DNA from: Homalodisca vitripennis
Taxonomy: Eukaryota > Arthropoda > Insecta > Hemiptera > Cicadellidae
DNA: 64,000 nucleotides
Direction: 5' to 3'
Assembly (NCBI RefSeq): GCF_021130785.1
Contig: NW_025776252.1
Location: 1-64,000 of the forward strand
Below are positions 12,201 through 26,280 of this stretch, in pieces; within the stretch, counting starts at the first letter, position 1, and each line of letters opens with the position of its first letter. The translations under genes and the position numbers were made by a program. The notes beneath the pieces were generated by a model. That model made no database searches, was not told the DNA's origin, and saw only the letters and a program-made list of their open reading frames with translations.

Positions 12201-15200
12201 TATATAGTTTTAAAAAAAATGTATTGATGATCTAATGGAAAAATTTTATCAGAGAATTTATTATAAAAACAAACAATAATTTTCTAGGCATAAGAGCTAT
12301 ACGACTACGGTCTACTCAACAAGGCGGGAGCTTGTAATGGTTAATAGCGTAATTCCTGGATCTTCCTCAATGAAGAATTTTGTAGAATTAAGAAAACTTT
12401 TAGTTGCAAAAATTTAGTCGTTACGTAGTAGGAAGATTTTAAAAGTGAAGTTTATAGATAATATGAAGATTTCTGAGATGGGATGAGCCTTGATAGAACC
12501 TGATATTAACAAACATAAGACACTAAGCCTATAAACACTGTTAATAGACTTTTTACTCAGTTTTCCATAGTATGTTAATAATATTAATATTATTAAGATT
12601 ATTGACATAGTATATACTCCAAGTATTTTTAGACATTTTTTAAACTCTAATAACTTTTATATAAACTAAATTCGCTTCTAGATCTGTTACCTGATCTCTT
12701 GTTTGGATACATATCTAACGTAACAATGCAGGTCACGGTTAAATTGAAACAAACCATGTAGAATAATGTCGTTTACACATATAAATTATCAATCACTACA
12801 AATAAAGAAATCTAATAGAGAAACAGATTAAGATTGCAATAATTCGAAAACGTGGTTTAACATATTCTTTACTAATAAGCAACAACAAACCTCCAATAAA
12901 ATCATTTTATATTTACTAAACTATCATCGTCAAAAGTAATCTAAAAAAAAAGAATTACAACGTACAGTTTATTATTTAGCGTTTTGATAGTATAAAATTT
13001 ATGCAATAGTTTTAATTGATTTTATTGTCTTATTATTCCTGTCGATTGTTTAAATGTAAACATTTGTTTGCTTACTCCTTGTTTGTAGCCTAAAAATTAT
13101 TAATTGTAATGTATATTTTTATATAATAAATGGCTATCAATGATCTTTATTCCATAGATTAGATATGTTTTCAATAGTTAGATTTAATTAGTTTCACATA
13201 AAAAAACTAAAAATTAAAAAGTAGTGTGTGCTCTATTTATTACATTTTAATTATTTAATTCACTTAAATTGTAATTTCTGGTAGAAAATATCTACAGACA
13301 ATCAAAAAATTATAAAGCGGTCGTGTCTCATATTGGCTTGTGTATTTTGTAGGAAAAACTACACAAAAATATTAATTGGAAACAGGATTATTTTCGTTAA
13401 AGCTATATGTAACTGTGAAATAACAGTTTAGAGCAGAGCGCGAAAGTGAACAGCTCATTAGCATACAGTACAACGGCATATTATTGTTGGTTTAACAAAG
13501 AGTACTTCTTTAATTAAGGTTATTTTATTCACGACATTTTAAGTATTATGTAATGTTTACAATATATTAATGTGTAAATTTCTCCTAGTCCTAAGCCCAA
13601 TATAACCTTATATCAGTTTAAATACAGGTATTTTATTCTACTAAACATTACTTGGTTAAAAAACAAAAAATCTTCTATTATAAAAATGCTCGTTTAAGAT
13701 TAATTAGATTGCCAATGTAAAAAAAAATTGAAACTGGGAATTTTTGTGAATGAATAATTAAATTTTCAGGAAAAGGTATGATGTATAAGCAATTATTTTG
13801 TGTAAGTAAGTTAAAATAATTAGTTAAAAAAATGTAATCAAAATAAACCAATGATTTTTTATTCTTAAGTTGAGTTCAAGTCTGATTATTTTTTTTGTTA
13901 TAAATACTGCTAAAAGCGACCTGTAAAAATTTGAAAAACTGTAAAATAGATAGTTTTTGGCAATTCTCAAAAAAATTAAATATATTGATTGTAGAAAAAA
14001 CTACAATTGTTACGAATTTCCATCAATAGGATCCATATACATATTCTGAGTTATCAGATACTTGGTTATTTTTATAATTCTTCTTTTTTAATTGTTTTAT
14101 TCACGCGCACCCTTTTTTTTATTTCCTCCAAATCCTTTTCAGCTTTCGCACAACACACGTGTAAAAATTTTTCACGCTTTCTTTAAACCAAACAGTTCTT
14201 CAGTTAAACACCAGAACCTCCCACACACTATTGCATCACATTTTTCCTTCAATAAACCCCCTTTATTATAACACTTTACAGCATCAATACACTGCATAAT
14301 CTTTTTTAATTGTGTTTAATCCACAAAGTTATGTTTTGAAATTCACGTCCAAATAATGATATTGAATGATTCATTCTGGTTTTGGGTTTTGCAATTTACA
14401 CATTTTCTGAGGAAGGTGGGAATGAAAGTTTAGCCAACTTATTTACTTTGTGGGGTGAAAATTTATTAGGTACTATGCAGTAGTAGGAATATATAAAATT
14501 GTACAATAAACAGACCAATTATACCCTGTGTATTTAAAGCCAGTTAATTAATTATTAGCCCTAATAAGGAGTTATGAGATGTCATGGTCTGGAATCAATG
14601 TACAAACAAAAAATAATTAAAAATAACAATAATCAATAAAAAATAAGAAAACAGTTTCACTAAATAATCTCGATAAATAGTTTTCTCCGAAGGAAATATT
14701 ACAAATAAATAACTTGCACATAATCAAAGAAATGTAACAACTTATAAATTTTCTATATAAATACATGATTAGTAAGTATTATATTACCAGTTTTACAATG
14801 CTATAGGTATAGTATTTATTATAAAATATATTTATTAATAGTTTTTTAGATCTTACATAAGAAATGGTTATTTTCTAGACAATTTTCGCTCGAAAACCCT
14901 CTCTGAAAGCATGTAATTATAAGAGAACGTAAAATATGTAATAGAATACAACTAGGATGAACTTATCAGGATCTATTAAAAAACCGACGGAATTAACCAT
15001 AAACGTGTCAGCATTGAATGCTATGTTTCATGTTTCCTGATGGCTTACATAAGGGCCTCTTCCTCAGCCTGTGGTGGGACATTTAAATAGTAATATAACA
15101 AGTTAAAACTTACTTTGATGATTCGCAATATATAAATAAAAATAGTTGTAACAAACACCTACTAACCGCGTAGAAAAAAGACTCACTGGGGGCAAGATAT

Positions 15201-17033
15201 TCAAACAAATGTGAATAGTTGTAAAAACCCTTACAGGAAAGATCATATATCTGCAGGATTCACAGCCTCTTTGCCACAGCTTTATAAAGATAATTATTAT
15301 CTTTGTTTAAGACTTAAACATAAGTTTGTTGTACGTCCAAAATATAAGACGTATTTAGTGGGCTCTAATGGGATTATACCTGTACCGACATGGAAATTGT
15401 TATGGTCCCTAGGCTGATTATAGGCTAGTTCCTTTTTACAAAATCCCTCCGACCTACGCCCCACTGGTCTATAAGGCAGCATACAATCCTATACTTGGTA
15501 TCTAAAGTTATGTAATATGAATTTAAAGAACATGTTAAATGTAATTGTAAGTTTATGACAACCACGACCATATATTAAATAATTTATATACTATTTTTAA
15601 TTGCTTTACATCTATAGTGTAAAATTCTCTGAAGAGTAACAATATTTTTGAAATTTTAGAAAATTGACTCAGAAGACTTCCTTTTAAGGAGTCGGCAAAG
15701 AGATATACTAGGATGAAATTTCGCTGAAACTGCGCTTTTGAACAAATATACCAACTTCTGCTCTAAATTTTCTAAATATATTCTAAACACTTTTTGAGTT
15801 TTTAAATAAAGAAAACAGCTAAACAGTTTCATTGTTCACCGAATTTAAACTTTACATAATTAGCAGTTTTTAAGTGGTTAGATATTAAAAAATGAATATT
15901 TAACTTATACTACAAACTTAAATATTGTTATAGAGCCCATCTTGATCTTGATCTGTGAATATTTATTTCAATGATTGGGAAACGAGGGAAAATCAATTTT
16001 GTAACAATAAAATATAAAGAAATAAGTAAATTCAAATTGTTAAAAATATACACTGCCAAAGTATTTAATTTGATCGTGACAAGAAGACAAACTCAACAAG
16101 TATTGGCTAGCAGTGCAAATATAAAAAGGTTAAAGAAGCCTAAATTTTAATATATAATGTAAAGTCTGTTGTGAAACCTTTCTTATTTGTCCCCTTTGTC
16201 AGTAGTAAATTTCTCAGATATGTGTATGTATATATTTTCTTGAAATTGGGGAATGAAAATAATCAAACCATACATTGAAAAATATTAATACAATGAGTAA
16301 ATAAAAATTGCTATAAATAATAAAATTTATTTTACATATTTTCTTTATCGTTGCAAGGAGGTAAACACAACATTAGCGTCAGAAATATAATTCACTAGAA
16401 CCAGAAGTGCTCCTACAGGTGCATAACCTACGAAATTGCGTGCTAATCTCGCAAGTAACTGTTAGTTTACAATAAAATTTGTTGAATACTGCTAACCTAG
16501 ATGAATTAAAAAACATTATTTTTTCCGCGTTGACTACTTCAATAACTTTTTCTTCATTGAAAATATTTCTTTCATAATCCTTTTGTTCTTCAGTTCAACG
16601 AATCCTACATTGTGTATCAAAATAGGTTAATGAAATTGCAATAAGTAGGTGGTTACTGAAATTCTTATACGATAATTTTAAAATGATTCCACTTTTAAGA
16701 AAATCTTGGTGAAAGTATGTTTGGACGTCCTGAACCATCTACATATAAAATCTGTAGCACAGAAACAGAAACGAATTAAAATATAAAACCTATTTCAATA
16801 ACTAAACTAATATTATTGCTTATTTATTATAATTACATGGTACTTAACGTGTACAAAAGTATTATACGCCTATTATACTAGTTTTTAATTTCATTTTAGA
16901 CAAAGTAGAAACTTCTATTCATTTTATGTAATTCCACATTTACACTAGAGATTATGTGTCTAAAACGCACTTCAGATAAAACCAAGCCCAATATCATAAC
17001 AATATTATTAATAATTTGTAAATATAAAAATTT
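9203..17033. other. long AT-rich stretch with few landmarks
   Basis: About 7.8 kb without a supportable gene. Patches of less AT-rich sequence occur at about 11,090-11,230, 14,100-14,290 and 15,010-15,490. The last holds overlapping plus- and minus-strand open frames of 61-68 codons and a phrase near 15,030-15,085 that looks like decayed dispersed repeat. No family could be named and no RNA gene was seen. Confidence 0.5.
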
Positions 17034-17141
17034 TCAATCAAATCAAATATTCTTTTATTTTCCATCAGACATATAACACGCAATTGGATTGCGTCATTAA
17101 ATATTACAAAAATACATGTACAGTTTTTAAATCTGTACATG
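17034..17141 (-). repeat. 3' terminal stem-loop and tail of LINE B
   Basis: Arms catgtacag (17,115-17,123) and ctgtacatg (17,133-17,141) form a perfect 9-bp stem with a 9-base loop. The end at 17,034-17,063 reads on the minus strand as an AATAAA-like signal followed by two ttgatt-type units. The element's own reverse transcriptase recognises such 3' structures in related LINEs; that role here is inferred. Confidence 0.6.
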
Positions 17142-17399
17142 CAGACTATTTATTTCCAATAAATTCACTGAGGGTGTGGAAAACATTTTTCTATTAAAGA
17201 AGCCTTTAGTGTTTCTCTTAAAGACCATTACATCATTTACATTCTTTAGGTCCACAGGAAGAGAATTATAAAAAAATTATGGCATTATAAAAACAGTGAT
17301 GTTTGAAAAAAGAGGTTGCATGGGGGGAATATTTAATTTGTTGCTATTTCCTGAGATAGTGTCCGGACTGTGGAATAAGTGACTCGAAAATGCCCTGGT

Positions 17400-20063
17400 T
17401 TTGATTTTTGCTTAAAAAAAGACCAATGTGTGGTAAATATAGATACTTGGAAAAAGTAAGCAGATTGAACTTCTTAAAGTGTGATTTTGCAGGATTCTGA
17501 TTGACGGATGCCAGCAATAGCTCTCACCGCTTTTCTTCTGCGAAAGAAATACATGGTTTGTTCTGCAATTTTCAAAACCCCAAATTTCAACAGCGTATGA
17601 AATTTAGTTATAAACTAATGCAAAATATGAAGTAAGTAAGCATATCGGTGCCCGTGAAAAAGATGAAAGTCTACGAAGAACAAAAATATCAGCACAGACT
17701 TTACGTGCGACGTGATTTACATGAAAGGAGAAGCTAAGATTCCTATCGACAATTAGGGCCTAAAAACTTGACCATTTGCCTCAGAACAAACCTCTGTATC
17801 GCCAACCCAAACACTCAAAGAGTCATTGCGTCTTGATGAAATTGAAAAGTCTAGCAATGTAGTTTTATCAGTATTCACGGCCAAACAATTACTCTGAAAC
17901 CACTGGAGTATTGACTTACACTGAACAGAACGTATTTAACTCCATATTGAAACGACAAGGACTCATCAATTACAAGTAATGTGTCGTCAGCAAACAAACA
18001 CAAACAAGTCCCTCGAAACACAACTACTGAGGGTCACTCACATACAAAATAAAGAGGAAGGGTCCAAGTATGGAGCCCTGTGGCACACTGGTCTTGACAA
18101 TCTCCTCGTCAGAAAAGCATTTTTTCCTAGTATTTACGTCAAACGTATGGAATTTCCACAACTTGTCTACGCTGACTCAAGAAAGATGACAGCCATTGAT
18201 TTGCCCAAGCCACGCATACCCACTCTGTCAAGCTTTTGCAAAAGAAGTTCATGCGAAACCATGTCAAATGCTTTTCTCAAATCAAAAAAGATACCGCAGA
18301 AAACTTTCCTTCATCAAGAGCTTTAACAATTTTATCCAAGAGAGCAAACATTGCCTTCCACAGTTGAGCCTCCCTTGACAAAGCCAAACTGTTTGTCAAA
18401 CAAAACGTTATTACTCTCCAGGGAAAGCCGTTAAACCTTATCAAAACTGCCTTTTCTCAAACACCTTAGAAAAATGTCGATCCAATCGAAATAGGGCCTT
18501 AAATTATCAAGTTTCCTCAACCAGTCCCCCTTTTATGTAAACGGCTTCACTATAGGATAACTTTTAAAATGTCAGGAAACACGCCATTTTTCAAACGAAA
18601 AATTTATCAAATGAGCAAGTGGCCTAACAAAATACGCCGTACAATGATTTAAGAAGCTTCGATTATATATTTTTCGAAGCCAGAAGAAGCCTTTGCTTTT
18701 ATAGATCTGATGATGGCAGATACTTCCAATTCAGAAACAGGTGAAAAGAAAAATGAAGACACCCCTGCACAATGATTGTTGTTGAAGAAAGAAGAGACAA
18801 CGATATGGGAAGATGAAAACTTGGCATTCCACACATTAATAAAGAAATCATTGAACAAGTTGGAAACGTCCTTCAGATCCCTAACTATTAATCCATTACT
18901 ATTCCTTGATGGTTCGAGGGAATATCTGCCAAAACTCTTGCCTTACCTCTATGCTCGTTCACTATGTCCCACACAGTCTTAACTTTATTTGAGGAAGTCT
19001 GCAGTAAATGTTTTTAACTTTAGATGACTTAGCTTCCCTCACACTAGCCCTCTTCAAAGAAAGGTTAGTGTTTTTCTTCTCTCATCAGAAGAACTCAGGT
19101 CTTGGAGTTTTATAATACCAATTCGCAACCAAAATCGCGTAGTTCAATTTGCTCCTGGGTTAAAGAAACTTTGGCATTTAAAGAACGCCCACGAAATCCG
19201 AACTCTTTTCTCAGGAAAAGCCTGAATGAAAATAAAACTCTATATAGGACATAAAACAATCTCATTTTATCATCCATTGTTCTAGCTGCATAAACATCAT
19301 GCCATGTTTCCCTACCCAGAAGATGTCTAAAAATACAAACATTATCCTCTACAAATGATCGCTTAAGCATAAACTTAGGGCAATCAGGACTAGATAAATA
19401 CCTGACAATGTGAGATTTGTGCATGGTGATCGGACAGAGCATTTATCACAGAAGAGCAAATGAAAATGTCTTCAGAAAGATCAGTATATATGTGATCGAT
19501 TAGGGACCGGGAGTTTTTTTAAAATTCCCTCGTAAATGAAGTTACTTTATTGCTTAAATCGTGAGATGCCATCATGGATAAAAGATTATCTACTTTTATG
19601 TCAGCAACAGAGAAATTAAATATTGAAATCACCCACAACAACGGTTCTAACTGCTGGATTTATAATTTTATGGAGGCAATCGGATAAACATTCATAAAAC
19701 ATCTCATGTTCTTGCACTGACGCTGATAAAAGGTTTCGGCTTATAAGCGGTAACAACAAGAAAAGGAAACTGTCTGAATTGAAAAATCGCTGCCGCAAGC
19801 CTCACACACCTACCCTCCTGACAAAATCGGGAGACATTAAAAACATTGTGTTTTATTGAAGATTTAATAAAAATGCAAACACCTCCCTTTTGGTAAATTT
19901 TCATACAGAAAGCTGTAACACCAGTGTAACCATGCAGTGACAAAAACCTCAAACTCAAAATCTCTCAGTTGGTGTTCAGATAAGCAAATTATATCTACAT
20001 TTTACGGCGTCAATAAAAAAGTTGAAAATTATCAATCTTGTTTTTTAGTCCCTGAACATTTTG
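17400..20063 (-). pseudogene. LINE B ORF2: endonuclease-reverse transcriptase, frameshifted
   Basis: ORF2 would make a protein that nicks the target and reverse-transcribes the element RNA at the nick. Endonuclease motifs in order are NVQGLKNKI near 20,055 (metal-binding Asn), CLSEHQL near 19,965 (catalytic Glu), KGGVCIFIK near 19,875, VVGDFNI at 19,616-19,640 and ALSDHHAQ near 19,430 (catalytic Asp-His). Reverse transcriptase motifs are KQFGFVKGGSTV near 18,390, DLRKAFDMV at 18,264-18,284, SVPQGSILGP at 18,060-18,090 and FADD at 17,983-17,994. The C-terminal RRRKAVRAIAGI lies near 17,520-17,555. These fall in several frames, so many indels have accumulated. Key catalytic residues survive, so decay is mostly by frameshift. 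The N terminus overlaps the end of ORF1. Confidence 0.85.
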
Positions 20064-21507
20064 ATGAAGAAATCTTTACAGTAATCAGGTCGGCTATCCA
20101 GATGTCCAAGATCTGCCACTGAAGAGTCCCCGGGGGGGCCACTCATAAAAAATCTGTGCAAGGGTTCAAACACCTCTTCAAAACCCTCAGACTGCTTGAG
20201 TGCCGCAATGAAAACAGACTCAAAAAGCGTAGCTAGATGAGTTATACCTCTCCTATTGAGATGTCGTCCGTCTCGAGCCAGGTCACGCCTCCCTACAGAG
20301 CAGTTAGCCTCCACATAAGTGACTCCAAACTTACCACACATCAGCTCAATTTGTTCATTAAAAGTGAAAAAGGGCCTTATACGAAATGTCAGTTCTAGTC
20401 AGTACACTGTTTACAAAAAATTTGGAATTTGGAAACTGAGTCCTTACAGTGTACAGCAAATTCGCCTTGCTGTGAAGTGCTTGACGTTTACCATGGCCGC
20501 CATTGTAGCCAGCCCCCCCCCCTTGTAGCCTCGTATAAGATTGTTTGTACCCACGTGTAAATAAATAACAGAGAACTGCCTGTTTAACTAGCTTCAACCA
20601 AGTTCTACTCCATATAATTAATTTTCAGCCCCAGGACAACACTCGACATGACCCCCTTTTTGTTGAGTACTTTTACCTGCATGTCGTATGATTGAATCTC
20701 CAATCAATAAAACATTCTTAAAATTCATGCTGTCGCCACTTGAAAGCTCTAAACAAGCAGAATCTGTTGAGGTTTGAGCAGAGACAGAGGGGACGGGCAG
20801 TACGGCATCCATCTCCCCCCCCATCCATAGACTCAGACAGTTCAGCCATAAGATCGGGAGAACCAGCATACCCCGCCCCCGACAGCACCTCCCCCTCCAG
20901 TCTTACAATTTCACTATTTAAATATTTAATGTTACCTTCCAACACCTGTATGGTGGTCAGAAATCTGCCATGCTCTGCCTCCATGTCAGAAATCTTGATC
21001 TCCAGTTCGGAAATTACAGTGTTTGTGTTGTGAGTGACATCAGACCCAGAACACTCCTTTGTCTTAGTACCAAAAATACAGCCAGTTTCTACACTATTCA
21101 CTTGGTCCCGTTAAAAATAACATTTTCTTGCTTACAAAGACTGAGTTTTTTTGGAGACTTTTTATTTCAAGATCACAGTCATCTTCTATAGCATCACACT
21201 CCGTTACATTTGTTCCTATAACTAGAGTTAAGATCTGTAAACTTAGTCTATACAGTTTGTAATTGATAACAAAGACCTTCGTTTTAAATTTTAGATACCT
21301 ACAGAGCTTTTCTGTAGAGTCCAGTTTGGCCATAATGGCAGATATTTGAGGTACAAGCTTTTCAACAATGTCATTACCAAAAGTTATCCCTACTTTTTTA
21401 AGATCGGAGCAGAAATTAGAAGAGCCAGTTCAATCACTTCATCATTTAAATGGTACAATCCATCCGTGCAATTAAGCATACCACTACCTTTAGTTACTGG
21501 TGGCATA
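20045..21507 (-). pseudogene. LINE B ORF1: coiled-coil and SGNH esterase-like protein, frameshifted
   Basis: ORF1 starts at an ATG at 21,507 (MPPVTKGSGMLN). A frameshift follows within about 40 codons. A heptad-rich, Leu/Ile/Glu-rich coiled-coil segment lies at about 20,870-21,030. The SGNH-hydrolase-like blocks are LLIGDSIIRHAGK near 20,690 (nucleophile Ser), VGTNNLIRG near 20,550 (Asn block, in a shifted frame) and DLARDGRHLNRRG near 20,275 (Asp-x-x-His block). CR1 and L3 LINEs are known to carry such an esterase in ORF1; its function in retrotransposition is unsettled. The stop is at 20,045, inside the start of ORF2. At least three frame changes make this a pseudogene. Confidence 0.8.
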
Positions 21508-21509
21508 TT

Positions 21510-22250
21510 GTAAGTCATTAATAAAATATACGTGGTCACTAATTAATTATACAATCATATTTACAGCACAAATAGTCACAGAAAATCAGTAATGGATACA
21601 AGAAATAAGCACACGTTAAATTAATAGCTGATTTACAATACTTAAATACAAGTAACCCTTAACAATACAATAAAAGCAGCTTATTAATCAAGAGCAGTTC
21701 GTCCAAGCGATGCGCCGAACACAGGAGCCATGAAAAAACAACAGTCAGCAATATTGAGTAAACACAAACTGCAGGACAAGACCGTTCAAACGCCATCAAA
21801 CAAGAATCAAGAAGGCCTGCAATTCATGAGAGAGTGTTTTAATTTGCAGTACAAAATTGAAGGCGTACCAACAAACACTCGCCAGCGGTCAGTTGGAGCC
21901 GAGCCGGTCTGGTACAGCGATTATTAGTCACAGGCGGGATATTTGCTGCGGCGAGCAGTGGTTGGCAGCGGCGCACACTGCCTGCGCTGATGATGATAAC
22001 GCTGCCTGTGATGAAGCTTGCAGTAGTCAACGTGTTCAGTTGGGTTAGTTACTGACTCATACATTCAGTTACTCACAGTAAACTGTCCCCGCTGATGTAC
22101 GGAGCTAATACATCTGGCTTCAATGAAACTCCGACACACCCGGCCGAAAATAAACACTGTCAAATAACGACAATACAATACAAAATCAACGCAGCGAAAT
22201 AACCCTTGTCAAGCTTCTGCAGACCAGGTCTGCCAGCCTCTCTATAGTAC
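21510..22250 (-). other. probable 5' leader of LINE B
   Basis: This stretch is less AT-rich than its surroundings, especially 21,840-22,050, and lies immediately upstream of the ORF1 start. It likely holds the internal promoter, as in other non-LTR elements, but no motif can be assigned. The left limit is set only by the composition change near 22,250. Frames of 63-65 codons on both strands here look spurious. Confidence 0.45.
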
Positions 22251-25200
22251 CAATAGTGTCCAATAAGATATTGTAACTATAGTATCAAATAGTGTACAAT
22301 TTTGTCTTGCATGTAATATTTAGGTATGGTCTAAAAACTAATATGATTATAAAGAATAATATTGGGAATTAAATAGCAAAATGTCACCTGTATGCAGTTT
22401 TTTTTTCATTTTTTGTTTAATTATCAACCATAAATAACAAGCTATATAAAGAATGAAAAAATCACCAGTTTAATGAGAAGCTAATAGTGTGTAAGATCTC
22501 TCTTTTTGATCTAATCCGATTAGGTTAAAGGCATATTTTAAAAGTAAGTCCACAATAACTACCTAATTAATCATATAATGACAAAAATTATAGCCTACAT
22601 AACCTCGTCTCGTACTGTTATTTCATAAAATTAAATAACTTCATACTTAAAATATTCTTAGTATCTCAACTTAACGTATATATTTTTGGAAAATTATTTA
22701 TCTGCACAATACATAATACACATACATACATTTTAGCTTTTTAAAGGATACAATTTTCTATTTTTTAGTAAATAAACGCGCGCTATACTAATAATTACAT
22801 TTATATTGTAAATATGTAGTAATGTGATTTTCAATTAAAAAAATATATATAAGTATATTTTGCTCCTAAAGTTGACTTTGAAAATTCAAGATCCAGCAGA
22901 GCGCATTAAGTAACACGAACAACAGGGCAGCCTAATGGAGTGGAATATTATAATATTGTCCTCCTTAGGGAAGAAATCTTATTACTTTTTCAAGGAAGGA
23001 TGTTAGTGATATTCAATCCTTAACAGACTGGGTAAACTTTTACTTTAATATTCGTGTTAATGATCAACTTAAAACAACTTTAACATTTGAAATATACTTT
23101 AAAAAATTGTTATTTTATAATTTTTGTATTAAAACATCAAGGACTTATATTTTATATTATTTATAGATCAAAAACAAGTTTTAAGACACATCAGTCCTTT
23201 TGTCGGCATGGTAGGCTTCACTATTGCCCCATATATGTCAAACATGCTCTTCCGGAAATCATTTTGAACAATCCTTCCTTTATCATTTTCAATTTACATG
23301 TATAAATAATATATATATATAATTTTATATAAACTTTAAAACCCTGTGAGAAAAAAAAATAAAAAATATAAAAACTGCATGGTCTATTATATATCTTTAA
23401 TTTCAAGACCCTAGCTATTCGAAATGTATAATTCGGTAAAATACGTGTCCTTAACAGACACACAAGAAAGTAAGGTAACATAACTTTTCAACAAACACAA
23501 GCCTCGAAAACAAACTTTAAGGTCCACGCCTCGACGATGATCCTTTTCATCAGTAGTCCTATTAGGGGTTTTTAGCCATCCTTTTCTCAATTTAGTTTGC
23601 AAAAATGTTCCATCTTATATTTTAAAAACTAATGGAATGAAGTCATCACACGTTGATAAGTTACTGAATAATTTCGTGTTTAACCTCCATAACACACACT
23701 TTGTTTACTAATTTGCTTAAAGTTTATTTTCTCAATTACCAGTAAGACGGTGAATAGAGTATGTTTTTGACAAACAGACTTCCAATTACCTTCGCGTTAC
23801 CATTTTCAATATAAAGTACCTCTCCCATATTCATCACTCTAATAACCTTGTACGCCCATTATATTGTGTATAGACATACATAATCGGATTACGACATCAG
23901 TAAAGAGAAACCATAAACGCACAGCCAATATCTTCTGTCACTAATTTGACACTGCCGTTGGCTATTATTTTTATCTTGTTCATTATCTGCTTTAAATACC
24001 AGTGCCATATCGTTTGATATTTTTTTTTTTTAATTTCAGGATCTGCACATATCTTTAACAGTAGTTTTACAAATTATAAATCTTGGTTTTTATCAGAAGA
24101 AACTCGAATTTTGTTAAGGTTTCTTGGATATATCGACGAGTGTAAATTTTAGTGACTTCAGCATAATTAAAAACCAATACGCGCGATTCATAAAGTAAAG
24201 TCTACAATTTACCTTGTAAATAATCTGCACTTCTCTTCTTCAGTAAATAGAATCATTATAGTACAATTTACAATTTAATCTAACTGCAACATCATTAATG
24301 ATATTAAATTTTCAAAATTTAAAATTATTGAATATAACTTTATTTAGAGTGTATATACTAACATAAAATAATGTAAGTATGTGGTTATATATCTTCAGAA
24401 CAGACTGATTATGAGTTTATACAAAGTTAAAATATTGAAATCATTCAACATCAAGTATTTCCCATAACCGTTATATAACTTAACCTACATTTGATCTGAC
24501 AAAAAGTATTAAATTTAAGAATATAATTAATACTTAAAAGTAAAACTTAACTAAAAAATTAAATACATTCTTCGCCGCATTTGTGTATTTTAGAAAGAAA
24601 TATATCAAGATGTGCATACATTAATTAAAGATCAATCTTATTTATTGCATAAAATTATCTGTAAATCGGAGACAGTGGTTTTCATATATGTTGTAAGAAG
24701 ATAAGTAAATAATATAAAAATTTAATATTTATTGTAACGAATATAATGTAAAGAATACATTATTACAGCACAAACATATAAAATATGACGTAAAAATCAC
24801 AACAGATATTTTATTTATTTCAACTCTGCAAAATTTTTGCCGCTTCATACATCCAAATTGGCCTCAAAATTCTGCTTGGATTCCTAAAACATCCAGAAAA
24901 AGGACATAAACATTGAATCTAATCCTAGAAGGCATTCTCCGAAAAGAGTGTAATTTACGCCTACTTAAAAATTAAAAAAAAAGTGTAGTCAGTAATACTT
25001 TTTAAATAATGAGATTATCTTATGCAAACTAACAATCACCTACGCTGCAGAACTGGCAAATGTAAATAGGATTACAGTGTTATCCCCCTTCTATTCAATC
25101 AAAATCCACTTCCGATTGATTCAATCTGGCATAAGCTTCACAATTCTATCCCACGAGTGTAACCGCCTTGTTATAGAGACTTCTGACACTAATTGTGTCA

Positions 25201-26280
25201 CTTCTGAAAAAACGGTTCGCAGCTTTGTTTTCCATTCATAAGACATCGGTTAAATGTGATAAATTGCTTTACCAAAAAGACATGCAGCAAAGTTAATAAA
25301 TATATGTTAATGCTTAAAATATACGTAGATACAGTTTTGATATTTAAAAATGTTCATAACTGATATATTCCCGTGGATCCCTACCAAAAGACAAAAACGT
25401 CTTGCTGCACCCAGCTTGTGCAAAGTTATCCTTAAATTAGTCGTACTTGCTTATGCACTGACAGATTTAGTTGAAACAAGTACTTTTGAAAATGAAAACT
25501 TTTTATAGTACACGAGTTTTTTTAGGTAAAAGTTTTATAAATATACCGGGTTTTTTAATTGTTAATAGATTAAAAAAACTTTTAACAGATGTCATTTTAA
25601 AGAAAATAATATCAATATTTATTTAAATTTGCTATTATCTATTCAAACGTATGTGCCACTGACTGATAACATATCCCAGAGTTGACAGTTATAACCACAA
25701 ATCCGTGACAGATATGTCAACGCTACAAGCACAACAAACTGGTTAACCACAGCAGTAATCAAGTTTGGTTTGCGGTTTACTACGAGTGACATTAGTAACT
25801 TATAAGCCTATTCTCATATAATATAAAATACTTTAGATTTGCATATCAGTGTTTCCTTACAAAATATATTTCTGGTATTCATTCATTTTTAACTGTTTTA
25901 AATGATGACGTATTGTTTAAACTTAACGGAGGGCTTTGGAAATACAAAGACCACCAGGTCACCTATTATTCAACTTGTAAATAAAAATCTATCACTAAAT
26001 GCTAAGCATTATTTGCAAGAACGGTTTATGGATTCTGCTAGTTCTCTTTTTATAAAATTAAGCCAAAGATAGGGTTATAATAGAAAATTGGGAAACTTTT
26101 TCAAGAGTATTTTAAGCATTGAAAATATTCATATTTACGAAACGTAATTTAAATTTATTTAACAGTGAAAACCCGATAGCAATTTTACCTGAACCCCGCC
26201 AAAGAACGGCATAAAGATCTGTTAAAATTTAATTGTTAGAAATATGAATAGTTTTATCCGTTATATTTTATTTTATTTTA
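22251..26280. other. AT-rich intergenic stretch
   Basis: No supportable gene. Minor less AT-rich patches lie at about 23,480-23,610 and 25,030-25,260, the latter with mixed-frame sequence and no recognisable product. The stretch ends in a T-rich run just before the first large inverted repeat. Confidence 0.5.

Larger units (their letters stand above)
17034..22250 (-). mobile_element. CR1-like LINE, nearly full length, decayed (LINE B)
   Basis: A non-LTR retrotransposon lies on the minus strand. In element order there is a 5' leader (~22,250-21,510), an ORF1 with coiled coil and SGNH esterase-like blocks, an overlapping ORF2 with APE-type endonuclease then reverse transcriptase, and a 3' UTR. 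The 3' end has a short stem-loop and a tail built on ttgatttgatt, the kind of terminal repeat seen in many arthropod CR1 elements. ORF1 with an esterase domain plus this tail places it in the CR1 part of the Jockey superfamily. Every domain is broken by frameshifts, so it is not autonomous. The exact 5' end is uncertain, and I found no clear target-site duplication. Confidence 0.85.

Noticed and set aside
17979..18326. 115-codon plus-strand frame
   Set aside because: It is antisense to the reverse transcriptase of LINE B, whose motifs (DLRKAFD, VPQGSILGP, FADD) read on the minus strand.
18776..18982. 68-codon plus-strand frame
   Set aside because: Antisense to the N-terminal reverse transcriptase region of LINE B.
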